DNA of 64,000 nucleotides from Otis tarda (GCA_026413225.1 JAPMTP010000088.1:145860-209859), one strand, 5' to 3'. Shown: positions 34,961 through 48,624, counted from the stretch's first letter. Program-made: numbers and translations. Notes: generated by a model not told the origin, from the sequence alone.

Positions 34961-36905
34961 AGCTCCACGCCTGGTGAGTCAGGAGCCCGCCCACAAGCTG
35001 CCAGCAGCCAGCCCAGGCACAGGCACTGTAGCTGCCTGTTGGTGACTCCAAACAATGTCTAAAAGAGCATATTTGGTTGCCTATTTCTTTTCAGATCCCC
35101 TGCCCAGTGCAGTTTTGCCTGCTCTGAAGCTTGTCCCTGAAGCAAAATGGCTGATGCCTCCTGGTAAGCAGTTGGAATGCACCTGTGAGTTGTCAGCCCA
35201 AACCCCTGGTGAGTCAGGAGCCCGCCCACAAGCTGCCAGCAGCCAGCCCAGGCACAGGCACCGTAGCTGGCTGTTGGTGGCTCCAAACAAAGTCTAAAAG
35301 AGCTTTTTTGGTTGCCTATTTCACTTCAGATCCCCTGCCCAGTGCAGTTCTGCCTGCTCTGAAGCAAGCTTGCCACTGCAGCAAAATGGATGATGCCAAG
35401 TGGTAAGCAGTCAGCTCCACCCCTGGTGAGTCAGGAGCCCGCCCACAACATGCCAGCAGGCAGCACAGTCACTGGCACCGTAGCTGGCTGTTGGTGACTC
35501 CAAACAAAGTCTAAAAGAGCTTTTTTGGTTGCCCATTTCACTTCAGATCCCCTGCCCAGAGCAGTTTTGCCTGCTCTGAAGCTTGTCTGTGCAGCAAAAT
35601 GGCTGATGCCTCGTGGTAAGTAGTTGGAATGCACCTGTGAGTTGTCAGCCCCACCCCTGGTGAGTCAGGAGCTCGCCCACAAGCTGCCAGCAGCCAGCAC
35701 AGTCACTGGCACTGTAGCTGGCTGTTGGTGACTCCAAACAAATTCTAAAAGACCTTTTTTGGTTGCCTGTTTCACTTCAGATCCCCTGCCCAGTGCAGTT
35801 CTGCCTGCTCTGAAGCAAGTTTGTCCCTGCAGCAAAATGGTAGATGCCTCGTTGTAAGTAGTCATCTCCACCCCTGGTGAGTCAGGAGCCCGCCCACAAC
35901 CTGCCAGCAGCCAAAACAGGCACTGTAGCTGGCTGTTGGTGGCTCCAAACAAAGTCTAAAAGAGCTTTTTTGGTTGCCTATTTCACTTCAGATCCCCTGC
36001 CCAATGCAGTTTTGCCTGCTCTGAAGCTTGTCTGTGCAGCAAAATGGCTGATACCTCGTGGAAAGTAGTTGGAATGCACCTGTGAGTTGTCAACTCCACC
36101 CCTGGTGAGTCAGGAGAATGCCCACAAGCTGCCAGCAGCCAGCACAGCCACTGGCACCGTAGCTGGCTGTTGGTGGCTCCAAACAAAGTCTAAAAGAGCT
36201 TTTTTGGTTGCCTATTTCACTTCAGATCCCCTGCCCAGTGCAGTTTTGCCTGCTCTGAAGCAATTTTGTCCGTGCAGCAAAATGGCTGACGCCTCGTGGA
36301 AAGCACTTGGAGTGCAGCTGTGAGATGTCAGCTCTGCTGCTAGTGAGTCAGGACCCCGCCCACAAGCTGCCAGCAGCCAAAACAGGCACTGTAGCTGGCT
36401 GTTGGTGGCTCCAAACAAAGTCTAAAAGAGCTTTTTTGTTTGCCTATTTCTTTTCAGATCCCCTGCCCAGTGCACTTTTGCCTGCACTGAAGCAAGCTTG
36501 CCACTGCAGCAAAATGGATGATGCAACGTGGTAACTAGTCAGCTCTGACCCTGGTTAGTCAGGAGCCCGCCCACAATCTGCCAGCAGCCAAAACAGGCAC
36601 TGTAGCTGGCTGTTGGTGGCTCCAAACAAAGTCTAAAAGAGCTTTTTTGGTTGCCTGTTTCACTTCAGATCCCCTGCCCAGTGCAGTTCTGCCTGCTCTG
36701 AAGCAAGTTTGTCCCTGCAGCAAAAAGGCTGATGCCTCGTGGTAAGTAGTCAGCTCTGACCCTGGTTAGTCAGGAGCCCGCCCACAAGCTGCCAGCAGCC
36801 AGCACAGGCACTGTAGCTGGCTGTTGGTGGCTCCAAACAAAGTCTAAAAGAGCTTTTTTGGTTGCCTATTTCACTTCAGATCCCCTGTCCAGTGCAGTTT
36901 TGCCT

Positions 36906-36929
36906 GCTCTGAAGCAAGCTCTGAAGCAA
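36906..36929 (+). repeat. 12-bp tandem duplication inside a monomer (partner copy)
   Basis: Both copies here read gctctgaagcaa. It is followed at about 36.96 kb by cgtggtggagtgcag, where roughly 9 bp (the aaagcactt of related units) are missing. Confidence 0.85.
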
Positions 36930-37570
36930 TTTTGTCCGTGCAGCAAAATGGCTGATGCCTCGTGGTGGAGTGCAGCTGGGAGATGTCAGCTCCACCCCTG
37001 GTGAGTCAGGAGCCCGCCCACAAGCTGCCAGCAGCCAGCACAGGCACAGGCACTGTAGCTGGATGTTGGTGGCTCCAAACAAAGTCTAAAAGAGCTTTTT
37101 TGGTTGCCTATTTCACTTCAGATCCCCTGCCCAGTGCAGTTTTGCCTGCTCTGAAGCAAGCTTGCCACTGCAGCAAAATGGATGATGCCACGTGGTAAGC
37201 AGTTGGAATGCAGCTGTGAGTTTTCAGCTCCACCCCTGGTGAGTCAGGAGCCCGCCCACAAGCTGCCAGCAGCCAGCACAGTCACTGGCACCGTAGCTGG
37301 CTGTTGGTGACTCCAAACAAAGTCTAAAAGAGCTTTTTTGGTTGCCTGTTTCACTTCAGATCCCCTGCCCAGTGCAGTTCTGCCTGCTCTGAAGCAAGTT
37401 TGTCCCTGCAGCAAAATGGAAGATGCCTCGTTGTAAGTAGTCATCTCCACCCCTGGTGAGTCAGGAGCCCGCCCACAACCTGCCAGCAGCCAAAACAGGC
37501 ACTGTAGCTGGCTGTTGGTGGCTCCAAACAAAGTCTAAAAGAGCTTTTTTGGTTGCCCATTTCACTTCAG

Positions 37571-37802
37571 ATCCCCTGCCCAGTGCAGTTTTGCCTGCTC
37601 TGAAGCAATTTTGTCCGTGCAGCAAAATGGCTGACGCCTCGTGGAAAGCACTTGGAATGCAGCTGTGAGTTGTCAGCTCTGCTGCTGGTGAGTCAGGACC
37701 CCGCCCACAAGCTGCCAGCAGCCAAAACAGGCACTGTAGCTGGCTGTTGGTGGCTCCAAACAAAGTCTAAAAGAGCTATTTTGGTTGCCTATTTCTTTTC
37801 AG
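37571..37802 (+). repeat. 232-bp monomer form (single aggcac unit)
   Basis: The 21-bp module is present, but the loop of the hairpin carries one aggcac unit instead of two, written as agccaaaacaggcac. Only the loop and the top of the hairpin stem are shortened. This form is common in both domains. Confidence 0.85.
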
Positions 37803-39139
37803 ATCCCCTGCCCAGTGCAGTTTTGCCTGCACTGAAGCAAGCTTGCCACTGCAGCAAAATGGATGATGCCACGTGGTAACTAGTCAGCTCTGACCCTGGT
37901 GAGTCAGGAGCCCGCCCACAAGCTGCCAGCAGCCAAAACAGGCACTGTAGCTGGCTGTTGGTGGCTCCAAACAAAGTCTAAAAGAGCTTTTTTGGTTGCC
38001 TATTTCTTTTCAGATCCCCTGCCCAGTGCAGTTTTGCCTGCTCTGAAGCTTGTCCCTGCAGCAAAATGGCTGATGCCTCCTGGTAAGCAGTTGGAATGCA
38101 GCTGTGAGTTGTCAGCTCCAGCCCTGGTGAGTCAGGAGCCCGCCCACAAGCTGCCAGCAGCCAAAACAGGCACTGTAGCTGGCTGTTGGTGGCTCCAAAC
38201 AAAGTCTAAAAGAGCTTTTTTGGTTGCCTATTTCACTTCAGTTCCCCTGCCCAGTGCAGTTTTGCCTGCTCTGAAGCTTGTCTCTGAATGAAAATGGCTG
38301 ATGCCTCCTGCTAAGCAGTTGGAATGCAGCTGTGAGTTGTCAGCTCCACCCCTGGTGAGTCAGGAGCCCGCCCACAAGCTGCCAGCAGCCAGCACAGTCA
38401 CAGGCACTGTAGCTGGCTTGTTGGTGGCTCCAAACAAAGTCTAAAAGAGCATATTTGGTTGCCTAATTCTTTTCAGATCCCCTGCCCAATGCAGTTTTGC
38501 CTGCTCTGAAGCTTGTCTGTGCAGCAAAATGGCTGATACCTCGTGGAAAGTAGTTGGAATGCACCTGTGAGTTGTCAGCCCCACCCCTGGTGAGTCAGGA
38601 GCTCGCCCACAAGCTGCCAGCAGCCAGCACAGCCACTGGCACCGTAGCTGGCTGTTGGTGGCTCCAAACAAAGTCTAAAAGAGCTTCTTTGGTTGCCTAT
38701 TTCACTTCAGATCCCCTGCCCAGTGCAGTTTTGCCTGCTCTGAAGCAATTTTGTCCGTGCAGCAAAATGGCTGACGCCTCGTGGAAAGCACTTGGAGTGC
38801 AGCTGTGAGATGTCAGCTCTGCTGCTGGTGAGTCAGGACCCCGCCCACAAGCTGCCAGCAGCCAAGGCACAGGCACTGTAGCTGGCTGTTGGTGGCTCCA
38901 AACAAAGTCTAAAAGAGCTTTTTTGTTTGCCTATTTCACTTCAGATCCCCTGCCCAGTGCAGTTTTGCCTGCACTGAAGCAAGCTTGCCACTGCAGCAAA
39001 ATGGATGATGCCACGTGGTAAGCAGTCAGCTCCACCCCTGGTGAGTCAGGAGCCCGCCCACAACATGCCAGCAGCCAGAAGAGTCACTGGCACCGTAGCT
39101 GGCTGTTGGTGGCTCCAAACAAAGTCTAAAAGAGCTTTT

Positions 39140-40255
39140 TTGGTTGCCTGTTTCACTTCAGATCCCCTGCCCAGTGCAGTTCTGCCTGCTCTGAAGCAAG
39201 TTTGTCCCTGCAGCAAAAAGGATGATGCCTCGTGGTAAGTAGTCAGCTCTGACCCTGGTTAGTCTGGAGCCCGCCCACAAGCTGCCAGCAGCCAAAACAG
39301 GCACTGTAGCTGGCTGTTGGTGGCTCCAAACAAAGTCTAAAAGAGCTTTTTTGGTTGCGTTATCAACTTCAGATCCCCTGACCAGTGCAATTTTGCCTGC
39401 TCTGAAGCAAGATTGCCACTGAAGCAAAATGGATGATGCCACGTGGTAAGCAGTCAGCTCCACCCTTGGTGAGTCAGGAGCCCGCCCACAAGCTGCCAGC
39501 AGCCAGCACAGGCACCGTAGCTGGCTGTTGGTGGCTCCAAACAAAGTCTAAAAGAGCTTTTTGGTTGCCTATTTCACTTCAGATCCCAAGCCCAGTGCAG
39601 TTTTTCCTGCTCTGAAGCAAGCTTGTCTCTGTAGCAAAATGGCTGATGCCTCCTGGTAAGCAGATGGAATGAAGCTGTGAGTTGTCAGCTCCAACCCTGG
39701 TGAGTCAGGAGCCCGCCCACAAGCTGCTAGCAGCCAGCCCAGGCACAGGCACTGTAGCTTGCTGTTGGTGGCTCCAAACAAAATCTAAAAGAGCTTTTTT
39801 GGTTGCCTATTTCACTTCAGATCCCCTGCCCAGTGCAGTTTTGCCTGCTCTGAAGCAAGCTTTCCACTGCAGCAAAATGGATGATGCCACGTGGTAAGCA
39901 GTCAGCTCCACCCCTGGTGAGTCAGGAGCCCGCCCACAAGCTGCCAGCAGCCAGCCCAGGCACAGGCACTGTAGCTGCCTGTTGGTGACTCCAAACAATG
40001 TCTAAAAGAGCATATTTGGTTGCCTATTTCTTTTCAGATCCCCTGCCCAGTGCAGTTTTGCCTGCTCTGAAGCTTGTCCCTGAAGCAAAATGGCTGATGC
40101 CTCCTGGTAAGCAGTTGGAATGCAGCTGTGAGTTGTCAGCTCCACCCCTGGTGAGTCAGGAGCCCGCCCACAAGCTGCCAGCAGCCAGCACAGTCACTGG
40201 CACCGTAGCTGGCTGTTGGTGACTCCAAACAAATTCTAAAAGAGCTTTTTTGGTT
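39140..40255 (+). repeat. Segmental copy, 14.7-kb pair (copy 1)
   Basis: Matches 53855-54970 at an offset of 14,715-14,716 bp. Shared rare variants are cagatcccaagcccag, cctgaccagtgcaattt and ggttagtctggagc. Confidence 0.78.
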
Positions 40256-43200
40256 GCCTGTTTCACTTCAGATCCCCTGCCCAGTGCAGTTCTGCCTGCT
40301 CTGAAGCAAGTTTGTCCCTGCAGCAAAATGGAAGATGCCTCGTTGTAAGTAGTCATCTCCACCCCTGGTGAGTCAGGAGCCCGCCCACAACCTGCCAGCA
40401 GCCAAAACAGGCACTGTATCTGGCTGTTGGTGGCTCCAAACAAAGTCTAAAAGAGCTTTTTTGGTTGCCTATTTCACTTCAGATCCCCTGCCCAGTGCAG
40501 TTTTGCCTGCTCTGAAGCTTGTCTCTGAATGAAAATGGCTGATGCCTCCTGTTAAGCGGTTGGAATGCAGCTGTGAGTTGTCAGCTCCACCCCTGGTGAG
40601 TCAGGAGCCCGCCCACAAGCTGCCAGCAGCCAGCGCAGGCACAGGCACCATAGCTGGCTTGTTGGTGGCTCCAAACAAGATCTAAAAGAGCATATTTGGT
40701 TGCCTAATTCTTTTCAGATCCCCTGCCCAGTGCAGTTTTGCCTGCTCTGAAGCTTGTCTGTGCAGCAAAATGGCTGATACCTCGTGGAAAGTAGTTGGAA
40801 TGCACCTGTGAGTTGTCAGCCCCACCCCTGGTGAGTCAGGAGCCCGCCCACAAGCTGCCAGCAGCCAGCACAGCCACTGGCACCGTAGCTGGCTGTTGGT
40901 GGCTCCAAACAAAGTCTAAAAGAGCTTTTTTGGTTGCCTATTTCACTTCAGATCCCCTGCCTAGTGCAGTTTTGCCTGCTCTGAAGCAATTTTGTCTGTA
41001 CAGCAAAATGGCTGACGCCTCGTGGAAAGCACTTGGAGTGCAGCTGTGAGATGTCAGCTCTGCTGTTAGTGAGTCAGGACCCCGCCCACAAGCTGCCAGC
41101 AGCCAGCCCAGGCACAGGCACTGTAGCTGGCTGTTGGTGGCTCCAAACAAAGTCTAAAAGAGCTTTTTTGTTTGCCTGTTTCTTTTCAGATCCCCTGCCC
41201 AGTGCAGTTTTGCCTGCACTGAAGCAAGCTTGCCACTGCAGCAAAATGGATGATGCCACGTGGTAACTAGTCAGCTCTGACCCTGGTGAGTCAGGAGCCC
41301 GCCCACAAGCTGCCAGCAGCCAAAACAGGCACTGTAGCTGGCTGTTGGTGGCTCCAAACAAAGTCTAAAAGAGCTTTTTTGGTTGCCTGTTTCACTTCAG
41401 ATCCCCTGCCCAGTGCAGTTCTGCCTGCTCTGAAGCAAGTTTGTCCCTGCAGCAAAAAGGATGATGCCTCGTGGTAAGCAGTCAGCTCTGAGCCTGGTGA
41501 GTCAGGAGCCCGCCCACAAGCTGCCAGCAGCCAGCCCAAACAGGCACTGTAGCTGGCTGTTGGTGGCTCCAAACAAAGTCTAAAAGAGCTTTTTGGTTGC
41601 CTTATCAACTTCAGATCCCCTGCCCAGTGCAGTTTTGCCTGCTCTGAAGCAAGATTGCCCCTGCAGCAAAATGGATGATGCCACGTGGTAAGAAGTCAGC
41701 TCCACCCTTGGTGAGTCAGGAGCCCGCCCACAAGCTGCCAGCAGCCAGCACAGGCACCGTAGCTGGCTGTTGGTGGCTCCAAACAAAGTCTAAAAGAGCT
41801 TTTGGTTGCCTATTTCACTTCAGATCCCCTGCCCAGTGCAGTTTTGCCTGCTCTGAAGCAAGCTTGCCACTGCAGCAAAATGGATGATGCCACGTGGTAA
41901 GCAGTTGGAATGCAGCTGTGAGTTGTCAGCTCCACCCCTGGTGAGTCAGGAGCCCGCCCACAAGCTGCCAGCAGCCAGCCCAGGCACAGGCACTGTAGCT
42001 GGCTGTTGGTGACTCCAAACAAAGTCTAAAAGAGCATATTTGGTTGCCTATTTCTTTTCAGATCCCCTGCCCAGTGCAGTTTTGCCTGCTCTGAAGCTTG
42101 TCCCTGCAGCAAAATGGCTGATGCCTCCTGGTAAGCAGTTGGAATGCACCTGTGAGTTGTCAGCCCAAACCCCTGGTGAGTCAGGAGCCCGCCCACAAGC
42201 TGCCAGCAGCCAGCCCAGGCACAGGCACTGTAGCTGGCTGTTGGTGGCTCCAAACAAAGTCTAAAAGAGCTTTTTTGGTTGCCTATTTCACTTCAGATCC
42301 CCTGCCCAGTGCAGTTCTGCCTGCTCTGAAGCAAGATTGCCACTGCAGCAAAATGGATAATGCCAAGTGGTAAGCAGTCAGCTCCACCCCTGGTGAGTCA
42401 GGAGCCCGCCCACAACATGCCAGCAGGCAGCACAGTCACTGGCACCGTAGCTGGCTGTTGGTGACTCCAAACAAAGTCTAAAAGAGCTTTTTTGGTTGCC
42501 CATTTCACTTCAGATCCCCTGCCCAGAGCAGTTTTGCCTGCTCTGAAGCTTGTCTGTGCAGCAAAATGGCTGATGCCTCGTGGAAAGTAGTTGGAATGCA
42601 CCTGTGAGTTGTCAGCCCCACCCCTGGTGAGTCAGGAGCCCGCCCACAAGCTGCCAGCAGCCAGCACAGGCACAGGCACTGTAGCTGGCTGTTGGTGGCT
42701 CCAAACAAAGTCTAAAAGAGCTTTTTTGGTTGCCTGTTTCACTTCAGATCCCCTGCCCAGTGCAGTTTTGCCTGCTCTGAAGCAAGTTTGTCCCTGCAGC
42801 AAAATGGCTGATGCCTCGTTGTAAGTAGTCATCTCCACCCCTGGTGAGTCAGGAGCCCGCCCACAAGCTGCCAGCAGCCAAAACAGGCACTGTAGCTGGC
42901 TGTTGGTGGCTCCAAACAAAGTCTAAAAGAGCTTTTTTGGTTGCCTATTTCACTTCAGATCCCCTGCCCAGTGCAGTTTTGCCTGCTCTGAAGCAAGCTT
43001 GTCTGTGCAGCAAAATGGCTGATGCCACGTGGAAAGTAGTTGGAATGCACCTGTGAGTTGTCAGCTCCACCCCTGGTGAGTCAGGAGCCCGCCCACAAGC
43101 TGCCAGCAGCCAGCACAGGCACACTGGCACCGTAGCTGGCTGTTGGTGGCTCCAAACAAAGTCTAAAAGAGCTTTTTGGTTGCCTATTTCACTTCAGATC

Positions 43201-43829
43201 CCCTGCCCAGTGCAGTTTTGCCTGCTCTGAAGCAAGCTTGTCCGTGCAGCAAAATGGCTGATGCCTCGTGGTAAGCAGTTGGAATGCAGCTGTGAGTTGT
43301 CAGCTCCACCCCTGGTGAGTCAGGAGCCCGCCCACAAGCTGCCAGCAGCCAAAACAGGCACTGTAGCTGGCTGTTGGTGGCTCCAAACAAAGTCTAAAAG
43401 AGCTTTTTTGGTTGCCTATTTCTTTTCAGATCCCCTGCCCAGTGCAGTTTTGCCTGCACTGAAGCAAGCTTGCCACTGCAGCAAAATGGATGATGCCACG
43501 TGGTAAGCAGTCAGCTCTGACCCTGGTTAGTCAGGAGCCCGCCCACAAGCTGCCAGCAGCCAAAACAGGCACTGTAGCTGGCTGTTGGTGGCTCCAAACA
43601 AAGTCTAAAAGAGCTTTTTTGGTTGCCTGTTTCACTTCAGATCCCCTGCCCAGTGCAGTTCTGCCTGCTCTGAAGCAAGTTTGTCCCTGCAGCAAAATGG
43701 CTGATGCCTCGTGGTAGGTAGTCAGCTCTGACCCTGGTGAGTCAGGAGCCCGCCCACAAGCTGCCAGCAGCCAGCACAGGCACAGGCACCGTAGCTGGCT
43801 GTTGGTGGCTCCAAACAAAGTCTAAAAGA

Positions 43830-44290
43830 GCTTTTTTGGTTGCCTATTTCACTTCAGATCCCCTGCCCAGTGCAGTTTTGCCTGCTCTGAAGCAAGCTTG
43901 TCTCTGTAGCAAAATGGCTGATGCCTCCTGGTAAGCAGATGGAATGAAGCTGTGAGTTGTCAGCTCCACCCCTGGTGAGTCAGGAGCCCGCCCACAAGCT
44001 GCCAGCAGCCAGCCCAGGCACAGGCACTGTAGCTGGCTGTTGGTGGCTCCAAACAAAGTCTAAAAGAGCTTTTTTGGTTGCCTATTTCACTTCAGATCCC
44101 CTGCCCAGTGCAGTTTTGCCTGCTCTGAAGCAATTTTGTCCCTGCAGCAAAATGGCTGATGCCTCGTGGTAAGCAGTTGGAGTGCAGCTGTGAGTTGTCA
44201 GCTCCACCCCTGGTGAGTCAGGAGCCCGCCCACAAGCTGCCAGCAGCCAAAACAGGCACTGTAGCTGGCTGTTGGTGGCTCCAAACAAAG
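43830..44290 (+). repeat. Two-monomer block repeated at 58860-59325
   Basis: Offset 15,028 bp over two monomers, including the gcagatggaatgaagc unit followed by the gcaattttgtccctgcag unit. The short length makes this weaker evidence of one duplication event than the larger blocks. Confidence 0.6.
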
Positions 44291-45080
44291 TCTAAAAGAG
44301 CTTTTTTGGTTGCCTGTTTCACTTCAGATCCCCTGCCCAGTGCAGTTTTGCCTGCTCTGAAGCAAGCTTGTCCCTGCAGCAAAATGGCTGATGCCTCGTG
44401 GGAAGCAGTTGGAATGCAGCTGTGAGTTGTCAGCTCCACCCCTGGTGAGTCAGGAGCCCGCCCACAAGCTGCCAGCAGCCAGCACAGCCACTGGCACTGT
44501 AGCTGGCTGTTGGTGGCTCCAAACAAAGTCTAAAAGAGCTTTTTGGTTGCCTATTTCACTTCAGATCCCCTGCCCAGTGCAGTTTTGCCTGCTCTGAAGC
44601 AATTTTGTCCGTGCAGCAAAATGGCTGATGCCTCGTGGTAAGCACTTGGAATGCAGCTGTGAGATGTCAGCTCTGCTGCTGGTGAGTCAGGAGCCCGCCC
44701 ACAAGCTGCCAGCAGCCAAAACAGGCACTGTAGCTGGCTGTTGGTGGCTCCAAACAAAGTCTAAAAGAGCTTTTTTGGTTGCCTATTTCTTTTCAGATCC
44801 CCTGCCCAGTGCAGTTTTGCCTGCACTGAAGCAAGCTTGCCACTGCAGCAAAATGGATGATGCAACGTGGTAAGCTAGTCAGCTCTGACCCTGGTGAGTC
44901 AGGAGCCCGCCCACAATCTGCCAGCAGCCAAAACAGGCACTGTAGCTGGCTGTTGGTGGCTCCAAACAAAGTCTAAAAGAGCTTTTTTGGTTGCCTGTTT
45001 CACTTCAGATCCCCTGCCCAGTGCAGTTTTGCCTGCTCTGAAGCAAGCTTGTCCCTGCAGCAAAATGGCTGATGCCTCGT

Positions 45081-45106
45081 GGTAAGCAGTCAGCTGTGAG
45101 TTGTCA
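45081..45106 (+). repeat. Intermediate form of the 21-bp module (7 bp missing)
   Basis: The unit reads gtaagcagt then cagctgtgagttgtcag: only tggaatg of the module is missing (junction 45090/45091). Other irregular junctions at the same spot are an added agt at about 24.39 kb and about five extra bases at about 61.48 kb. The module boundary is therefore a local hotspot of length change. Confidence 0.7.
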
Positions 45107-45809
45107 GCTCCACCCCTGGTGAGTCAGGAGCCCGCCCACAAGCTGCCAGCAGCCAGCACAGGCACAGGCACTGTAGCTGGCTGTTGGTGGCTCCAAACAA
45201 AGTCTAAAAGAGCTTTTTGGTTGCCTATTTCACTTCAGATCCCCTGCCCAGTGCAGTTTTGCCTGCTCTGAAGCAAGCTTGTCTCTGCAGCAAAATGGAT
45301 GATGCCTCCTGGTAAGCAGATGGAATGAAGCTGTGAGTTGTCAGCTCCACCCCTGGTGAGTCAGGAGCCCGCCCACAAGCTGCCAGCAGCCAGCACAGGC
45401 ACAGGCACTGTAGCTGGCTGTTGGTGGCTCCAAACAAAGTCTAAAAGAGCTTTTTGGTTGCCTATTTCACTTCAGATCCCCTGCCCAGTGCAGTTTTGCC
45501 TGCTCTGAAGCAAGCTTGTCCCTGCAGCAAAATGGCTGATGCCTCGTGGTAAGCAGTTGGAATGCAGCTGTGAGATGTCAGCTCCACCCCTGGTGAGTCA
45601 GGAGCCCGCCCACAAGCTGCCAGCAGCCAGCCCAGGCACAGGCACTGTAGCTGGCTGTTGGTGGCTCCAAACAAAGTCTAAAAGAGCTTTTTTGGTTGCC
45701 TGTTTCACTTCAGATCCCCTGCCCAGTGCAGTTTTGCCTGCTCTGAAGCAAGCTTGCCCCTGCAGCAAAATGGATGATGCCTCGTGGTAAGTAGTCAGCT
45801 CTGACCCTG

Positions 45810-46790
45810 GTTAGTCAGGAGCCCGCCCACAAGCTGCCAGCAGCCAAAACAGGCACTGTAGCTGGCTGTTGGTGGCTCCAAACAAAGTCTAAAAGAGCTT
45901 TTTTGGTTGCGTTATCAACTTCAGATCCCCTTACCAGTGCAATTTTGCCTGCTCTGAAGCAAGATTGCCCCAGCAGCAAAATGGATGATGCCACGTGGTA
46001 AGAAGTCAGCTCCACCCTTGGTGAGTCAGGAGCCCGCCCACAAGCTGCCAGCAGCCAGCACAGGCACCGTAGCTGGCTGTTGGTGGCTCCAAACAAAGTC
46101 TAAAAGAGCTTTTTTGGTTGCCTATTTCACTTCAGATCCCAAGCCCAGTGCAGTTTTTCCTGCTCTGAAGCAAGCTTGTCTCTGTAGCAAAATGGCTGAT
46201 GCCTCCTGGTAAGCAGATGGAATGAAGCTGTGAGTTGTCAGCTCCAACCCTGGTGAGTCAGGAGCCCGCCCACAAGCTGCTAGCAGCCAGCCCAGGCACA
46301 GGCACTGTAGCTTGCTGTTGGTGGCTCCAAACAAAATCTAAAAGAGCTTTTTTGGTTGCCTATTTCACTTCAGATCCCCTGCCCAGTGCAGATTTGCCTG
46401 CTCTGAAGCAAGCTTGCCACTGCAGCAAAATGGATGATGCCACGTGGTAAGCAGTCAGCTCCACGCCTGGTGAGTCAGGAGCCCGCCCACAAGCTGCCAG
46501 CAGCCAGCCCAGGCACAGGCACTGTAGCTGCCTGTTGGTGACTCCAAACAATGTCTAAAAGAGCATATTTGGTTGCCTATTTCTTTTCAGATCCCCTGCC
46601 CAGTGCAGTTTTGCCTGCTCTGAAGCTTGTCCCTGAAGCAAAATGGCTGATGCCTCCTGGTAAGCAGTTGGAATGCACCTGTGAGTTGTCAGCCCAAACC
46701 CCTGGTGAGTCAGGAGCCCGCCCACAAGCTGCCAGCAGCCAGCCCAGGCACAGGCACTGTAGCTGGCTGTTGGTGGCTCCAAACAAAGTC
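45810..46790 (+). repeat. Segmental copy, 13.86-kb pair (copy 1)
   Basis: Four to five monomers match 59670-60650 at a constant 13,860-bp offset. The order is gttgcgttatcaac unit, ccaagcccag unit, gtaagcagatggaatgaag unit, short gtgactcc unit, and gtcagcccaaacccc unit. Confidence 0.8.
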
Positions 46791-48624
46791 TAAAAGAGCA
46801 TATTTGGTTGCCTAATTCTTTTCAGATCCCCTGCCCAGTGCAGTTTTGCCTGCTCTGAAGCAATTTTGTCCGTGCAGCAAAATGGCTCACGCCTCGTGGA
46901 AAGCACTTGGAGTGCAGCTGTGAGATGTCAGCTCTGCTGCTAGTGAGTCAGGACCCCGCCCACAAGCTGCCAGCATGCAAAACAGGCACTGTAGCTGGCT
47001 GTTGGTGGCTCCAAACAAAGTCTAAAAGAGCTTTTTTGTTTGCCTACTTCACTTCAGATCCCCTGCCCAGTGCAGTTTTGCCTGCTCTGAAGCAAGCTTG
47101 CCACTGCAGCAAAATGGATGATGCCACGTGGTAAGCAGTCAGCTCCACCCCTGGTGAGTCAGGAGCCCGCCCACAACATGCCAGCAGCCAGCACAGTCAC
47201 TGGCACCGTATCTGGCTGTTGGTGGCTCCAAACAAAGTCTAAAAGAGCTTTTTTGGTTGCCTATTTCACTTCAGATCCCCTGCCCAGTGCAGTTTTGCCT
47301 GCTCTGAAGCTTGTCTCTGCAGCAAAATGGCTGATACCTCGTGGAAAGTAGTTGGAATGCACCTGTGAGTTGTCAGCCCCACCCCTGGTGAGTCAGGAGC
47401 CCGCCCACAAGCTGCCAGCAGCCAGCCCAGGCACAGGCACTGTAGCTGGCTGTTGGTGGCTCCAAACAAAGTCTAAAAGAGCTTTTTTGGTTGCCTATTT
47501 CACTTCAGATCCCCTGCCCAGTGCAGTTTTGCCTGCTCTGAAGCAAGCTTGCCACTGCAGCAAAATGGATGATGCCACGTGGTAAGCTGTCAGCTCCACC
47601 CCTGGTGAGTCAGGAGCCCGCCCACAAGCTGCCAGCAGCCAGCACAGCCACTGGCACCGTAGCTGACTGTTGGTGACTCCAAACAAAGTCTAAAAGAGCT
47701 TTTTTGGTTGCCTATTTCACTTCAGATCCCCTGCCCAGTGCAGTTTTGCCTGCTCTGAAGCAATTTTATCCGTGCAGCAAAATGGCTGACGCCTCGTGGA
47801 AAGCACTTGGAGTGCAGCTGTGAGATGTCAGCTCTGCTGCTAGTGCGTCAGGACCCCGCCCACAAGCTGCCAGCTGCCAAAACAGGCACTGTAGCTGGCT
47901 GTTGGTGGCTCCAAACAAAGTCTAAAAGAGCTTTTTTGGTTGCCTATTTCACTTCAGATCTCCTGCCCAGTGCAGTTTTGCCTGCTCTGAAGCAAGCTTG
48001 CCCCTGCAGCAAAATGGATGATGCCACGTGGTAAGCAGTCAGCTCCACCCCTGGTGAGTCAGGAGCCCGCCCACAAGCTGCCAGCAGCCAGCCCAGGCAC
48101 AGGCACTGTAGGTGCCTGTTGGTGGCTCCAAACAAAGTCTAAAAGAGCATATTTGGTTGCCTATTTCACTTCAGATCCCCTGCCCAGTGCAGTTTTGCCT
48201 GCTCTGAAGCTTGTCCCTGAAGCAAAATGGCTGATGACTCCTGGTAAGCAGTTGGAATGCAGCTGTGAGTTGTCAGCTCCACCCCTGGTGAGTCAGGAGC
48301 CCACCCACAAGCTGCCAGCAGCCAGCCCAGGCACAGGCACTGTAGCTGGCTGTTGGTGGCTCCAAACAAAGTCTAAAAGAGCTTTTTGGTTGCCTGTTTC
48401 ACTTCAGATCCCCTGCCCAGTGCAGTTTTGCCTGCTCTGAAGCAAGTCTGTCCCTGCAGCAAAATGGATGATGCCACGTGGTAAGCAGTCAGCTCCACCC
48501 CTGGTGAGTCAGGAGCCCGCCCACAAGCTGCCAGCAGCCAGCACAGCCACTGGCACCGTAGCTGGCTGTTGGTGGCTCCAAACAAAGTCTAAAAGAGCTT
48601 TTTTGGTTGCCTATTTCACTTCAG

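Larger units (their letters stand above)
36860..41360 (+). repeat. Large segmental copy, 11.0-kb pair (copy 2)
   Basis: Partner of 25870-30350. Local differences include a 9-bp shortening at about 36.96 kb and a different monomer composition around 38.0-38.2 kb. Confidence 0.83.
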
